A DNA stretch of 15,585 nucleotides from Candidatus Peregrinibacteria bacterium. GTDB taxonomy: Bacteria > Patescibacteriota > Gracilibacteria > UBA1369 > JACRIC01. The notes beneath the pieces are model-generated. The model was given only the letters and a program-made list of their open reading frames with translations, ran no database searches and was not told the DNA's origin. The stretch spans positions 1-15,585 of the forward strand of contig JACRIC010000039.1 of NCBI GenBank assembly GCA_016235915.1, in the 5' to 3' direction. Shown here in pieces: positions 1 to 8,444 of the stretch (position 1 is its first letter; each line of letters starts with the position of its first letter). A program made the position numbers and the translations under genes.

Positions 1-1
1 C

Positions 2-1189
2 ATAGAAAAGACCATTGCCGACTTCGCGAAGGGCAACATTATTATTGTCACGGATGACGCGAATCGCGAAAATGAGGGTGATTTTGTGCTTTCTGCTTCA
101 TTTGCTACGCCGGAAAAAATTAATTTTATGGCCACTCACGGTCGCGGACTTATTTGTGCGCCACTCACGGCAAAGAGGGCTCTGGAACTTGATTTCCCCG
201 TTATGGTGCGACATAACACGGAACGAGAAGACACAAATTTTACTATTTCTGTTGATGCCAAAAAAGGCACGAAAACCGGTATTTCTGTCTCGGATCGAGC
301 CTTAACTCTGCGCATGTTGACGGATCCGAAAGCGAAACCCCATGATTTTTTACGGCCGGGTCATGTTTTTCCTCTTATTGCCAAAGAAGGCGGAGTTTTG
401 GTTCGCGCGGGTCATACTGAGGCAACGGTGGATATTGCGAGACTTGCCGGTCTTCCGCAGGTTGGTGTTATTTGTGAAATTGCCAAGAAAAATGGAGAGA
501 TGGCGCGTATGCCAGAGCTTTTAGAGATTGCGAAGAAGCATGGGTTCTCGATCATTACCATTCGCGACTTGATTGAATATCGACGGAAAACCGAAAAACT
601 CATCAAAAAATGTGTAACAGCGCCACTTCAAAATACATTTGGGAAATTTACGATGATGGTGTATCAAAATGTCATCGACCGTTCGGAGCATATCGTCCTT
701 CAAATGGGGCGAATTCGCGGTAAAAAGGATGTATTGGTTCGAGTACATTCCGAATGTATGACCGGTGATGTTTTTTGCTCACAATCCTGCGATTGTCGAG
801 AACAGCTTTTTTTGTCGCTGAAAAAAATTTCTGAAAAAAAGTTCGGAGTTCTTTTGTATATGCGGCAAGAAGGTCGAGGCATCGGACTCGTGAATAAACT
901 TCGAGCCTATAAACTTCAAAAAAATGGTTTGGATACCGTGGAAGCGAATCAAAAATTGGGTTTCCCCGATGATCTTCGCGACTACGGAATCGGGGCACAA
1001 GTGCTTGCGGATCTTGGACTTTCGACCATTCATCTTATGACCAATAATCCTCGAAAAATTATAGGGCTGGAAGGCTACGGTCTGAAGGTTACCCGTCGTA
1101 TTCCTTTGGAAATTCAACCGACTCTGACTACCAAAAAATATTTGAATGCCAAAAAAACGAAACTTGGACATCTCCTCAAGCATGTCTGA
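2..1189 (+). CDS. ribBA: RibBA: bifunctional 3,4-dihydroxy-2-butanone-4-phosphate synthase / GTP cyclohydrolase II (5' partial)
   Basis: Makes both riboflavin precursors in the cytoplasm: the four-carbon phosphate from ribulose 5-phosphate (RibB half) and the pyrimidinone from GTP (RibA half). The frame is already open at base 2, and only a few N-terminal residues are probably missing, because the first visible residues (IEKTIADFAKG) lie very near the usual family start. Visible residues 1-200 form the RibB domain, with the acidic RENEGD loop, HGRGLIC and GHTEATVDIARLAGL motifs. The usual DDE before the loop reads DDA here. Residues 205-395 form the RibA domain: HSEC...CDC supplies the three zinc cysteines (visible residues 252, 263, 265), RQEGRGIGL is the nucleotide/catalytic loop, and NNPRKI is near the end. 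It overlaps ribD by 8 nt. Family assignment is secure; both domains look intact. Confidence 0.96.
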   Translation: MEKTIADFAKGNIIIVTDDANRENEGDFVLSASFATPEKINFMATHGRGLICAPLTAKRALELDFPVMVRHNTEREDTNFTISVDAKKGTKTGISVSDRALTLRMLTDPKAKPHDFLRPGHVFPLIAKEGGVLVRAGHTEATVDIARLAGLPQVGVICEIAKKNGEMARMPELLEIAKKHGFSIITIRDLIEYRRKTEKLIKKCVTAPLQNTFGKFTMMVYQNVIDRSEHIVLQMGRIRGKKDVLVRVHSECMTGDVFCSQSCDCREQLFLSLKKISEKKFGVLLYMRQEGRGIGLVNKLRAYKLQKNGLDTVEANQKLGFPDDLRDYGIGAQVLADLGLSTIHLMTNNPRKIIGLEGYGLKVTRRIPLEIQPTLTTKKYLNAKKTKLGHLLKHV

Positions 1190-2228
1190 TCCCCATGCAT
1201 TTTTTATGAAGCGGGCGATTTTTCTCGCGGCCAAAGGGAAGGGGAAAACTTTTCCTAATCCGTGTGTTGGCGCGGTTGTGGTAAAAAATGGACGGATTAT
1301 TGGTGAAGGTTGGCATAAAAAAGCAGGATTGCCTCATGCTGAAATCAATGCTTTGGAAACGTGTCGGATGGCTGGTTTCAATCCACGAGGAGCGACTTTG
1401 TATGTGACTTTGAGTCCTTGTTGTCATTTTGGGAAGACGCCGCCATGCACGTCTGAGATTCTTCGTTCCGGTATTTCGGAGGTTTTTTCCGCGTGCTTGG
1501 ATCCCAATCCCCTGACTTCTCATACTCTCCGAATTTTTAAAAAAAATGGTATCGCGCATCATGTTGGGCTTTTGGAAAAAAAGGCTTTGGCATTGAATGT
1601 GCCGTATGTCACGGTGAAAATTGCGATGAGTCTGAATGGAAAAATTTCCGGACAAAAAGGACGGTATATAACTTGCAAAAAGTCATTGATGGAGGTGCAG
1701 AAGCTTCGCGCCGAGCATGATGCGGTTCTCATTGGCGCTGGCACTGTTTTGTCCGATGATCCTCACCTTGGCGTGAGATATGTGAGCGGCAAAGATCCTC
1801 TGCGGGTTATTCTCGATTCGCGCCTTCGGATTCCCTTTTTATCAACAGTTCTTCGCGATGAGCATGTCCTCATTTTTACCACGGATTCTGCGGATCGGAG
1901 GAAAATTCAACAGGTTCAAAAATCTGGTGCGGAAATTATTGTTTCCCATAAAAAAATGTCGCTTTTAAAAATCCTTGCCGAGCTGTATCGTCGCGGTGTT
2001 TCGAATCTTTTGGTTGAAGGCGGGCAGACGATTTTTACCGCTTTTTTGAAAGAAAAACTTGCTGATCGTGTTGTGTTTTTTTTGGCGCCGAAAATTATTT
2101 CGCGGGGGAAATATTTTATCGCAGAGCCTTTGCCTTTGGATTTTACTTTTTTGCGTGTTGAAAAGATTGGGGAGGATATTTTTTCGGAACTAACATGTAC
2201 GGCCGAGCCAGTGTCTCGGGATGCATGA
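1182..2228 (+). CDS. ribD: RibD: bifunctional pyrimidine deaminase / reductase of riboflavin synthesis
   Basis: Deaminates, then reduces, the product of GTP cyclohydrolase II, the two steps after RibA. It has 348 residues. The start chosen is the ATG whose ATGTCTGA overlaps the ribBA stop; an earlier in-frame ATG at 1146 would add 12 residues that do not look like the family. The N-terminal cytidine-deaminase-like domain (1-135) has the zinc motifs HAE (52-54) and PCCHFGKTPPC (Cys80, Cys89). The reductase domain (about 141-345) has VTVKIAMSLNGK, RAEHDAVLIGAGTVLSDDP and LLVEGG. The linker between the domains is short: the segment usually rich in Phe/Arg between 'ALN' and 'P-[FY]-VT' is about 10 residues shorter than I expect. 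Translationally coupled to ribBA. No ribE or ribH lies downstream, so any further riboflavin genes must lie elsewhere or upstream of the window. Confidence 0.95.
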   Translation: MSDPHAFFMKRAIFLAAKGKGKTFPNPCVGAVVVKNGRIIGEGWHKKAGLPHAEINALETCRMAGFNPRGATLYVTLSPCCHFGKTPPCTSEILRSGISEVFSACLDPNPLTSHTLRIFKKNGIAHHVGLLEKKALALNVPYVTVKIAMSLNGKISGQKGRYITCKKSLMEVQKLRAEHDAVLIGAGTVLSDDPHLGVRYVSGKDPLRVILDSRLRIPFLSTVLRDEHVLIFTTDSADRRKIQQVQKSGAEIIVSHKKMSLLKILAELYRRGVSNLLVEGGQTIFTAFLKEKLADRVVFFLAPKIISRGKYFIAEPLPLDFTFLRVEKIGEDIFSELTCTAEPVSRDA

Positions 2229-2237
2229 TCCCTCGAC

Positions 2238-2282
2238 GGGCGGCGCTAATTGTTTTCTCGAAAATCTCCGCCCCTTTTTTTT
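2238..2282 (+). terminator. Likely intrinsic terminator after ribD
   Basis: GGGCGG (2238-2243) pairs with CCGCCC (2268-2273), and eight T's follow at 2275-2282. The 24-nt loop contains a small TTTT-ctcg-AAAA helix, so the fold is imperfect. It starts 10 nt after the ribD stop and runs into the 3' end of convergent murJ, so the same bases code for the MurJ C-terminus on the other strand. It suits the plus direction only, since the T tract is on that strand. Confidence 0.55.
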
Positions 2283-3802
2283 ATCACCAACCACACACAC
2301 CCTCCATATATAACTATTGAAATAAAAATAAGCACACTGGTTTTTATCACTCCATGCAGGAATGTTTCCGGCCATGCCAGATATTCAAACACTCTTTTTC
2401 CTGCGAGCAGTGCAACGGTCATAACCAACGAAGCCAAAAGAAATTTCAAAAATGACTGAATCGGAAAAATAGCAGAAAAATCGCCGAACCTTTTTTTTAA
2501 AAAAATCAGCAGGAGAAAAAATTGAAAAAATTGAGCGAGTGAATAGGCCAATGCAATTCCAAAAACTCCCATGTCGAGTCCCAGAGCAAAGCCCACAGAA
2601 AAAGCGATGTTGATCACCACCGTGGCGCAAGCCGCGAGAACCGGAGTTTTGGTGTCTTTCCACGCGTAAAATCCTCGCGCGAAAATCGGTATCAAGCTTT
2701 GAGCGACGATACTCACCACAAAAAATCCGAGAGTTTTGGCGGTCAAAATCGTGTCTTCGGCGGAAAATGCGCCTCCTTGCAGAATCAGCTCCGTAATTTC
2801 CTTTCGCAGAATAAACATGCCGAAAGTGGCCGGCACTATGAAAAGGAGCGTCCATTCAATGACGCGGGAAAGTTCTTTGACAAAATGCTCCTTTCCTCCT
2901 TTCTTTGCCAATTCAGAAAAAGTCGCAAAAGAAGCGATGGAAAGTGAAATTCCCACCATTCCCACCGGAAGCCAATTCAAATTTGCCGAAAAATTAAAAA
3001 TCGAAATACTCCCCGCGGTCAAAAGCGATGCGATGAACGTATCCGAGAGAAGCAATATCTGCATGGCGGAAATGCCCAGTAGACGCGGGCCGATCAAGTG
3101 GAGCATTTCTTGAAAATCGTTTTTTCTCCATGCGAGCACTGCTTGATATCGATAACCGGTTTTTAGTATGGCGGGAATTTGGATGGCAAAATGCGCGAAA
3201 GAACCCAAAATAACGCCAAACGCCAATGCGTACACTCCAAATTGCTCTGAGAAAAAAATCGCGGTTCCGATAATGCTGATATTGTAGATCACCGGCGCCA
3301 GTGCAAAGGCCAGAAATGTTTTAAACGTGTTTTGAATGCTCTGTGCGATACTGCTCAGCGCAAAAAAGATTGGACTGACCATGATGATACGGGTGAGCAT
3401 GATCGTCTGCTCGAGTTTTTCTCCGGAAAATCCGGGAAAAAGCACCGAAGAAAGCTCTCGAGAGAACATGGCGATGATGATGCCAAGCGCCAACATGATA
3501 AAGAGCAAAAAATTCGTTACGGAATTTATAAACTCGAAGCCCTCCTTTTTTTTCTCTTCCACGATATATCCTGTAAAAATAGGCACCAGCGCCACGGAAA
3601 CGGTTCCAAGAATGAGGATATTGTATAAAAAGTCCGGTATGCGAAATGCCGCAAAATAGGTGTCGAGATCATACAGGACATTTCCACTTCCGGCTCCGAA
3701 TTTCACGGCAAAGAGGTGATCGCGATACACTCCCAGGAGTCGGCTGATGAGGGCAGAAACTCCGAGAAGGAGGCTCCCGGTCACCATGTGTTTTTTACTC
3801 AT
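2246..3802 (-). CDS. murJ: MurJ/MviN lipid II flippase
   Basis: Integral membrane protein of 518 residues that moves the peptidoglycan precursor lipid II across the cytoplasmic membrane. The hydrophobic profile fits the 14 transmembrane segments of the MOP-superfamily MurJ family. Recognisable motifs are SRLLGVYRD near residue 20 (the arginine pair at E. coli R18/R24), FRIPDFLYNILILGTVSVALVPIF near 53-76, and the long GSISIFNFSANLNWLP stretch near residue 270. At the E. coli R52 and D269-R270 positions this protein seems to have Tyr/Asn and Ala-Asn, by eye alignment. The ATG at 3802 lies 9 nt after a good -10 box, so the mRNA is nearly leaderless. Convergent with ribD. The family is clear; lipid II transport is from family knowledge. 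Confidence 0.93.
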   Translation of the reverse strand: MSKKHMVTGSLLLGVSALISRLLGVYRDHLFAVKFGAGSGNVLYDLDTYFAAFRIPDFLYNILILGTVSVALVPIFTGYIVEEKKKEGFEFINSVTNFLLFIMLALGIIIAMFSRELSSVLFPGFSGEKLEQTIMLTRIIMVSPIFFALSSIAQSIQNTFKTFLAFALAPVIYNISIIGTAIFFSEQFGVYALAFGVILGSFAHFAIQIPAILKTGYRYQAVLAWRKNDFQEMLHLIGPRLLGISAMQILLLSDTFIASLLTAGSISIFNFSANLNWLPVGMVGISLSIASFATFSELAKKGGKEHFVKELSRVIEWTLLFIVPATFGMFILRKEITELILQGGAFSAEDTILTAKTLGFFVVSIVAQSLIPIFARGFYAWKDTKTPVLAACATVVINIAFSVGFALGLDMGVFGIALAYSLAQFFQFFLLLIFLKKRFGDFSAIFPIQSFLKFLLASLVMTVALLAGKRVFEYLAWPETFLHGVIKTSVLIFISIVIYGGCVWLVIKKRGGDFRENN

Positions 3803-3811
3803 ACGATATTG

Positions 3812-3841
3812 ATTTTAGACGCGATTTCTTTGGAAAAGCAA
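3812..3841 (-). promoter_or_regulatory. murJ promoter
   Basis: Read on the minus strand, TTGCTT (3841-3836), an 18-nt spacer and TAAAAT (3817-3812). The -10 ends 9 nt before the murJ ATG, which predicts a transcript with a leader of only about 3 nt. No Shine-Dalgarno motif is present. Confidence 0.6.
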
Positions 3842-3845
3842 GACA

Positions 3846-3874
3846 TTGAAATTTTCTTGAAGAAATGGTAAAAT
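3846..3874 (+). promoter_or_regulatory. Promoter of the NTT-HEAT / PP2C / queA operon
   Basis: TTGAAA (3846-3851), a 17-nt spacer and TAAAAT (3869-3874), close to the sigma-70 consensus. The predicted start of transcription is near 3881, giving a leader of about 19 nt to the ATG at 3900 with no Shine-Dalgarno motif. It stands back to back with the murJ promoter, with 4 nt between the two -35 boxes. Confidence 0.7.
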
Positions 3875-3899
3875 ATTCAGATATATTTTTGCCTTTCTC

Positions 3900-6263
3900 A
3901 TGCCTTTTCTCAATAGGATTTTCAATATCGGGGATCATGAATGGCCTCGAGTGATCGTGGTATGGAGTATGCGATTTCTTTTTTTTATGGGTTCCGTCAT
4001 GGGATGGACGGTACTGGTGTCCATGTTTCTTATTCGCCTTGGATTTTCCTCTCTTCCGTATCTTTTTATTGCGAATGCCTTTCTTATTATGGCTGGAACT
4101 TTTTTGTATTCGAAACTTGTTTCCCGCGTTTCCAAGGAAGTTCTCATGGCATTTACGGCTCTTGGAGCTGGGGCGACTTTATATTTTGCTACTTTTTTCC
4201 CCGCTTACAGTAATTTTTTATTTTTTGGTTTTATCCTGGTTGCGAATGCCATTCTTCTCGGTCAACTCAATATTCTTATTTCGTGCTTTATCGAAGAGCT
4301 TTTTTCGCCGCTTGAAAGCGAACGAGCGTTTCCGATTATTGAATCGGCTGAAACATTCGGGGGCATTATTGGTGGCGCGCTTGTCGGTTTTCTGGCGCCG
4401 TATATTCCGGCTTATAAATTTTTATTTCTTTGGGTCATTGCGATTCTTCTGATTGTTCCTCTTATTTTGGGTTTTCGAACGTATGCCAAAAAAGTTCCAT
4501 TTTTGGAATTTAAAAAGCGAAAACATCTGCCGGAAAGCCGCGTTTCACAAATTATGAAAGGATATAAAATTGTCCACCGCGTTCCTTTTTTACAAGGACT
4601 GCTTGGTGTGGTTATTCTTTCATGGATTTTTATCAATCTTCTGGAGTTTCAATACATTGGCGCTATTGCGCAAAGTATAACGACCAAAGCCAATTATGAG
4701 CAGACTTTGACCCAGACCCTTGGTTTTCTTCATATCATTTTTTCCGCCAGCGCTCTTTTTGTTCAGTTAATTTTTGCGAGTCGTTTTATAAAAACATTGG
4801 GAATTATTCGAGCCATGCTCCTTCAACCCATCGTCATGTTCGGGACGCTCATCGGTCTCACTTTTCGTTTTAATTTTTTCTCAGCGGTTCTTTCGAAAAC
4901 GAGTTTTGAAATTACTCATATTGTTTCTCAAAATGACTATCAATCTTCGTATTATTCTGTGCCTCATGATATTCGTGAAAGCGCGAAGGAATTTTTGGAG
5001 GGCATCGCAAAGCCCTTTGGCGCGATCCTTGGCATGATCGCACTGCTGAATTTTCAGAATTTTTTTGAGGGAAATATCCTGTCTTTTATCATCAATCTGA
5101 GTATGCTTGCGGTCATTGCCGGTATATTTTTTATTCTCAGCAACCTGAAAGAGAAATATGCCGAAACGGCTTCCTATCCTTTAGGTCATTCTGGAGAACA
5201 TTTTGAAAAATTTCATGCTATCGAAATTCTCAGTCAAAAAGGTCACGCGGATTCGGCTCACATTATTGCCAAAAATCTTTCGGATCCGAAAGAAAATATT
5301 CAAATTAAAATAAAGATTCTTTCTGCCCTTGGCGAGCTCAAAGATCCTGAAACGATACCAGATATTCTTGATATTCTCTCTGCGCCGCAGGAGTCATTGA
5401 GAGCAGGCGCGCTTTCCGCTCTGGTACATTTTCCTAATCTTGGCAGTCATGTTTTTTCTCAAGCTTTTTCCAAATATCGCGTTATCGAAACTCTCAAAGC
5501 GCTTTTTTTACAAGAAAATTCCGAGGATATTCGCACCCTGATTATTGCCGTGCTTGCTGGTCTCAATCAATCTGAAATCGCCGGTTTTATCTTGGAAACA
5601 TTGAAAAAATCGAAATCTCTTAAAATACAGGGAGAATGTATCAAGGCATGCGGTCTCTTTCATGATCCTAATGCCGGTTACTACCTTGAAAAATACATTG
5701 ATTTTCCTGAGCCTGATATTTCCGCTTCCACTATTACGGCATTGTGGCAATTTCCAAAATATAGAAAACGTCTTGCCGCGACTCTTAATCGTCTTTTGGA
5801 AAGTCGTAAAATTTCAGATCGAATTTCGGGCGTACAGGCTTTGGGAGAAATGGGTGATCCATTTTTTATCCCCTCTCTTCAAAAATATCTGGCAGATACT
5901 TCATCGGAAATTCGTCGACATGCGATTATTTCACTCGCTCAATTGGGATCGGTGGATGTTCTTGAATCTTTTTCAGAGCTTTTGCTCGATCGAAACTCTG
6001 CTGTGGAAAGAAGCATGGAAAAAGCTTTGGAAACTCTGCCATTGCCTCTCAAATATCGAGTGCATCAAATTATTCAAAGAGAGGCAGGTGAGACTATTGC
6101 TGAAATTTTAAATTCCGCGAAAAAATCGAGTCTTGAAGAGTTGAATCGCCCGACACTTGTAAAACTCAAAAAACTCTATACAAAAGCTCGTGAAATTCAA
6201 GAAGTACTCAAAATTGAAGAAATACTCGGGAACCTCGCGCACCTTCACCCAGAAACCGCATGA
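3900..6263 (+). CDS. NTT/MFS-like membrane transporter fused to HEAT repeats
   Basis: 787 residues. Residues 20-415 are hydrophobic with about 12 helices and resemble the ATP/ADP-translocase-like (NTT) branch of MFS proteins. The match is in the pattern ERAFPIIESAETFGGIIGG (about 141-159), the VQLIFASRFIKTLGIIRA segment (about 288-305) and YYSVPHDIRESAKEFLEGIAKPFG (about 351-374). Residues about 435-730 are cytoplasmic HEAT-like helical pairs with recurring 'LGELKDPETIPDIL' and 'ALGEMGDPFFIPSL' units. The substrate cannot be told; homologues with HEAT domains are mostly uncharacterised and need not carry nucleotides. It is first in the operon and overlaps the phosphatase gene by ATGA, so the HEAT domain may dock that protein (inference). 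The start is the first ATG after a good promoter. Confidence 0.8.
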   Translation: MPFLNRIFNIGDHEWPRVIVVWSMRFLFFMGSVMGWTVLVSMFLIRLGFSSLPYLFIANAFLIMAGTFLYSKLVSRVSKEVLMAFTALGAGATLYFATFFPAYSNFLFFGFILVANAILLGQLNILISCFIEELFSPLESERAFPIIESAETFGGIIGGALVGFLAPYIPAYKFLFLWVIAILLIVPLILGFRTYAKKVPFLEFKKRKHLPESRVSQIMKGYKIVHRVPFLQGLLGVVILSWIFINLLEFQYIGAIAQSITTKANYEQTLTQTLGFLHIIFSASALFVQLIFASRFIKTLGIIRAMLLQPIVMFGTLIGLTFRFNFFSAVLSKTSFEITHIVSQNDYQSSYYSVPHDIRESAKEFLEGIAKPFGAILGMIALLNFQNFFEGNILSFIINLSMLAVIAGIFFILSNLKEKYAETASYPLGHSGEHFEKFHAIEILSQKGHADSAHIIAKNLSDPKENIQIKIKILSALGELKDPETIPDILDILSAPQESLRAGALSALVHFPNLGSHVFSQAFSKYRVIETLKALFLQENSEDIRTLIIAVLAGLNQSEIAGFILETLKKSKSLKIQGECIKACGLFHDPNAGYYLEKYIDFPEPDISASTITALWQFPKYRKRLAATLNRLLESRKISDRISGVQALGEMGDPFFIPSLQKYLADTSSEIRRHAIISLAQLGSVDVLESFSELLLDRNSAVERSMEKALETLPLPLKYRVHQIIQREAGETIAEILNSAKKSSLEELNRPTLVKLKKLYTKAREIQEVLKIEEILGNLAHLHPETA

Positions 6264-7432
6264 AAGCTCTCCGAATGAATCTTGGACTCAAAGCGACTCT
6301 TCTTGCGATGTTTGTGATTTTCGCGACTACCGCGATCGGCATTTTTTTTGTCAAACCGCTTTATCAGTCTCTTCTGATTGAACATGTGCTCATTATTGTG
6401 GCCATTACGATTCTTTTTTCACTTCTTTTGTGTCTGTATTTCATTATTGATCCCTTGAATGGGATTTTATTGGAAGTTCGAGCGCTTCTGACGGGAAGGA
6501 AATATAATAAAATTTTCACGCAACGAATTGACGAAATCGGTATTGTCGCCCACTTTTTCAATGAAGTTACCGGTTCGCTCGAACGCGTTTCGCATGATAT
6601 TCGCGATCAGCGTCGTATGTCCGCGGAGCTTGATATCGCGAGTAAAATCCAAAAAGACATTCTTCCCAAAGAAGCGCCGGCTATTTTTGGGCTGACGGTT
6701 TTGGCGAAAACGCGATCGGCGGCTGAAATTGGAGGAGATAGTTTTGATTTTATTAACGGGGAACAGAATACCTTTATATACCTTGGCGATGTGACGGGTC
6801 ATGGAGTTCCCTCTGGGCTTGTTATGATGATGGTGGATACGCTCATTCATACTTTTGCTGATATTCATGATAAAGCGGATCATATTCTTATTGATACCAA
6901 CAAATATCTGAAGCCGCGTCTTTCCAATACCATGTTCATGACCATGGTGATGTTTCGATGGAATCACATGGCGAGAAAAATGTATGTAGCTGGAGCCGGA
7001 CATGAAAATATTCTCGTGTACCGTCAGGCCGAACATGCGTGCCGCGTGGAACGAACCGGAGGAATAGCGCTTGGAATGGTTCCCGATATTTCAAAAATTG
7101 CCGTGGAAAGAGAAATTTCATTCGAGGCTGATGATCTGCTGGTTATTTATTCGGATGGCATTACGGAAGCGAAAAATATTTCAGGGGAAATGTTTGGGCT
7201 GGAACGGCTCCGAGCCATCGTGGAATCATGCGGCGAAGATGGGCTGTCGCTGACGCAAAGTTTTCAGAGGCTTTCCGATGCTTTTGCGCATTTTACCAAT
7301 AAACATGTGCAAGAAGATGATATGAGTATTATTTTCATGAAACAAAAGGGCATTACTGATGAGCATGTTTTTGAATCGATCGAGTGGGATGCCCGAAAAC
7401 TTGGAAAAGATTCGCTGGTGGAGTATCGTTGA
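6260..7432 (+). CDS. Two-TM HAMP-PP2C serine/threonine phosphatase (RsbU/SpoIIE type)
   Basis: 390 residues. Two transmembrane helices (about 13-32 and 41-63) are joined by a very short loop, so there is no extracellular sensor domain. A HAMP-like linker (about 64-115) follows, then a coiled segment with AELDIASKIQKDILP, typical just before an RsbU-type PP2C domain. The catalytic metal-binding motifs are all present: EIGGDSFDF (Asp160), GDVTGHGVPSG (Asp177), YSDGITEA (Asp299) and QEDDMS (353-354). Such enzymes usually dephosphorylate an anti-sigma-factor antagonist (RsbV/SpoIIAA); no such partner or RsbW kinase is in the window. The start overlaps the preceding stop as ATGA, implying coupled translation with the NTT-HEAT protein, which could provide the missing input. 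Confidence 0.9.
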   Translation: MKALRMNLGLKATLLAMFVIFATTAIGIFFVKPLYQSLLIEHVLIIVAITILFSLLLCLYFIIDPLNGILLEVRALLTGRKYNKIFTQRIDEIGIVAHFFNEVTGSLERVSHDIRDQRRMSAELDIASKIQKDILPKEAPAIFGLTVLAKTRSAAEIGGDSFDFINGEQNTFIYLGDVTGHGVPSGLVMMMVDTLIHTFADIHDKADHILIDTNKYLKPRLSNTMFMTMVMFRWNHMARKMYVAGAGHENILVYRQAEHACRVERTGGIALGMVPDISKIAVEREISFEADDLLVIYSDGITEAKNISGEMFGLERLRAIVESCGEDGLSLTQSFQRLSDAFAHFTNKHVQEDDMSIIFMKQKGITDEHVFESIEWDARKLGKDSLVEYR

Positions 7433-7436
7433 GCCC

Positions 7437-8444
7437 ATGCGACTTTCCGATTTTGACTATATTCTTCCTCCCGAGCTCATCGCCAAGGAGCCGATGAAAC
7501 CGCGAGATCATTCGCGGCTGATGATCGTGAATCGTGGCAAGCAGACGATTTCGCATCGGTTTTTTTATGAACTGCCGGATATTTTGTGCGATCGAGATGT
7601 TCTGGTCGTGAACCGTTCAAAAGTGATTCCGGCGCGGTTGTTTGCTGACGGATGTGAAATTTTACTCCTTTCCCCTCTTTCGGATGGATGTTATGAGGTT
7701 TTGGTAAAGCCGGGAAGGAAATTTACAATTGGAGCCCGATTTTTTTTCCATAAAAATCTTCTGGCGGAAGTGAAGCATATTTATGATGATGGTCGGAGAA
7801 TTCTCCGGTTTAATAGAAAAGGCGCCGCTCTTTCTCATCTGATTCAAAAATTGGGACATACGCCGCTTCCGCCGTATCTTCAGGGCTCAAAAGCAAGCAG
7901 TCAGGACTATCAGACGGTGTATTGCCGCGAAAAAGGGTCGGTGGCGGCTCCGACAGCCGGTCTCCATTTCACTTCATCTCTTTTGGAAACATTGAATGAA
8001 AAAAATATTCAAGTCGAAAAGGTGCTGTTGCATGTGGGCATTGGGACGTTTCAGCCGGTCAGAGATGAACGAATCGAAAATCATCGGATGCATGAGGAAT
8101 ATTTTTGTCTTTCGAAAGACTGCGCAGGGCGCCTCAATCACGCAAAAAGCGATGGGAAAAGAATTATCGCGGTGGGAACGACCTCGGCTCGAGTGCTGGA
8201 GTCGCAAGCGGATACTTCGGGGATTTTGACACCGCGTTCAGGAAAAACCGATATTTTTATATATCCGGGCTACCGTTGGCGTTTTGTTTCTGCTCTGCTT
8301 ACGAATTTTCATTTGCCAAAAAGCACACTTTTTATGTTGGTATGCAGTTTTGCAGGAACGGAATTTATGAAAAAGGCCTATGCGGAGGCCAGAGAAAAAC
8401 GATATCGATTTTACAGCTTCGGGGATGCGATGCTGATTATTTAG
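7437..8444 (+). CDS. queA: QueA: S-adenosylmethionine:tRNA ribosyltransferase-isomerase
   Basis: Converts preQ1 at the wobble position of GUN tRNAs to epoxyqueuosine using the ribosyl part of SAM, in the cytoplasm. It has 335 residues, normal for the family. Motifs seen are LSDFDYILPPELIAKEP at the N-terminus, VVNRSKVIPARL, the GSVAAPTAGLHFT loop, HVGIGTFQPV, GTTSARVLE, TDIFIYPG and NFHLPKSTLFMLVCSF. The start chosen is the ATG 4 nt after the PP2C stop; an upstream in-frame ATG at 7359 lies inside the phosphatase gene. Third gene of the operon, with no evident functional link to the first two. Its last 8 nt overlap the 3' end of the convergent ligase gene, with no terminator between them. Confidence 0.96.
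   Translation: MRLSDFDYILPPELIAKEPMKPRDHSRLMIVNRGKQTISHRFFYELPDILCDRDVLVVNRSKVIPARLFADGCEILLLSPLSDGCYEVLVKPGRKFTIGARFFFHKNLLAEVKHIYDDGRRILRFNRKGAALSHLIQKLGHTPLPPYLQGSKASSQDYQTVYCREKGSVAAPTAGLHFTSSLLETLNEKNIQVEKVLLHVGIGTFQPVRDERIENHRMHEEYFCLSKDCAGRLNHAKSDGKRIIAVGTTSARVLESQADTSGILTPRSGKTDIFIYPGYRWRFVSALLTNFHLPKSTLFMLVCSFAGTEFMKKAYAEAREKRYRFYSFGDAMLII

Noticed and set aside
779..1655. Long antisense reading frames of 151 and 159 codons over ribBA and ribD
   Set aside because: They lie wholly opposite well-conserved riboflavin genes and have no recognisable protein features.
6467..7036. 189-codon antisense frame over the PP2C gene
   Set aside because: Rich in His/Arg/Asn with no domain; a shadow of the conserved phosphatase.
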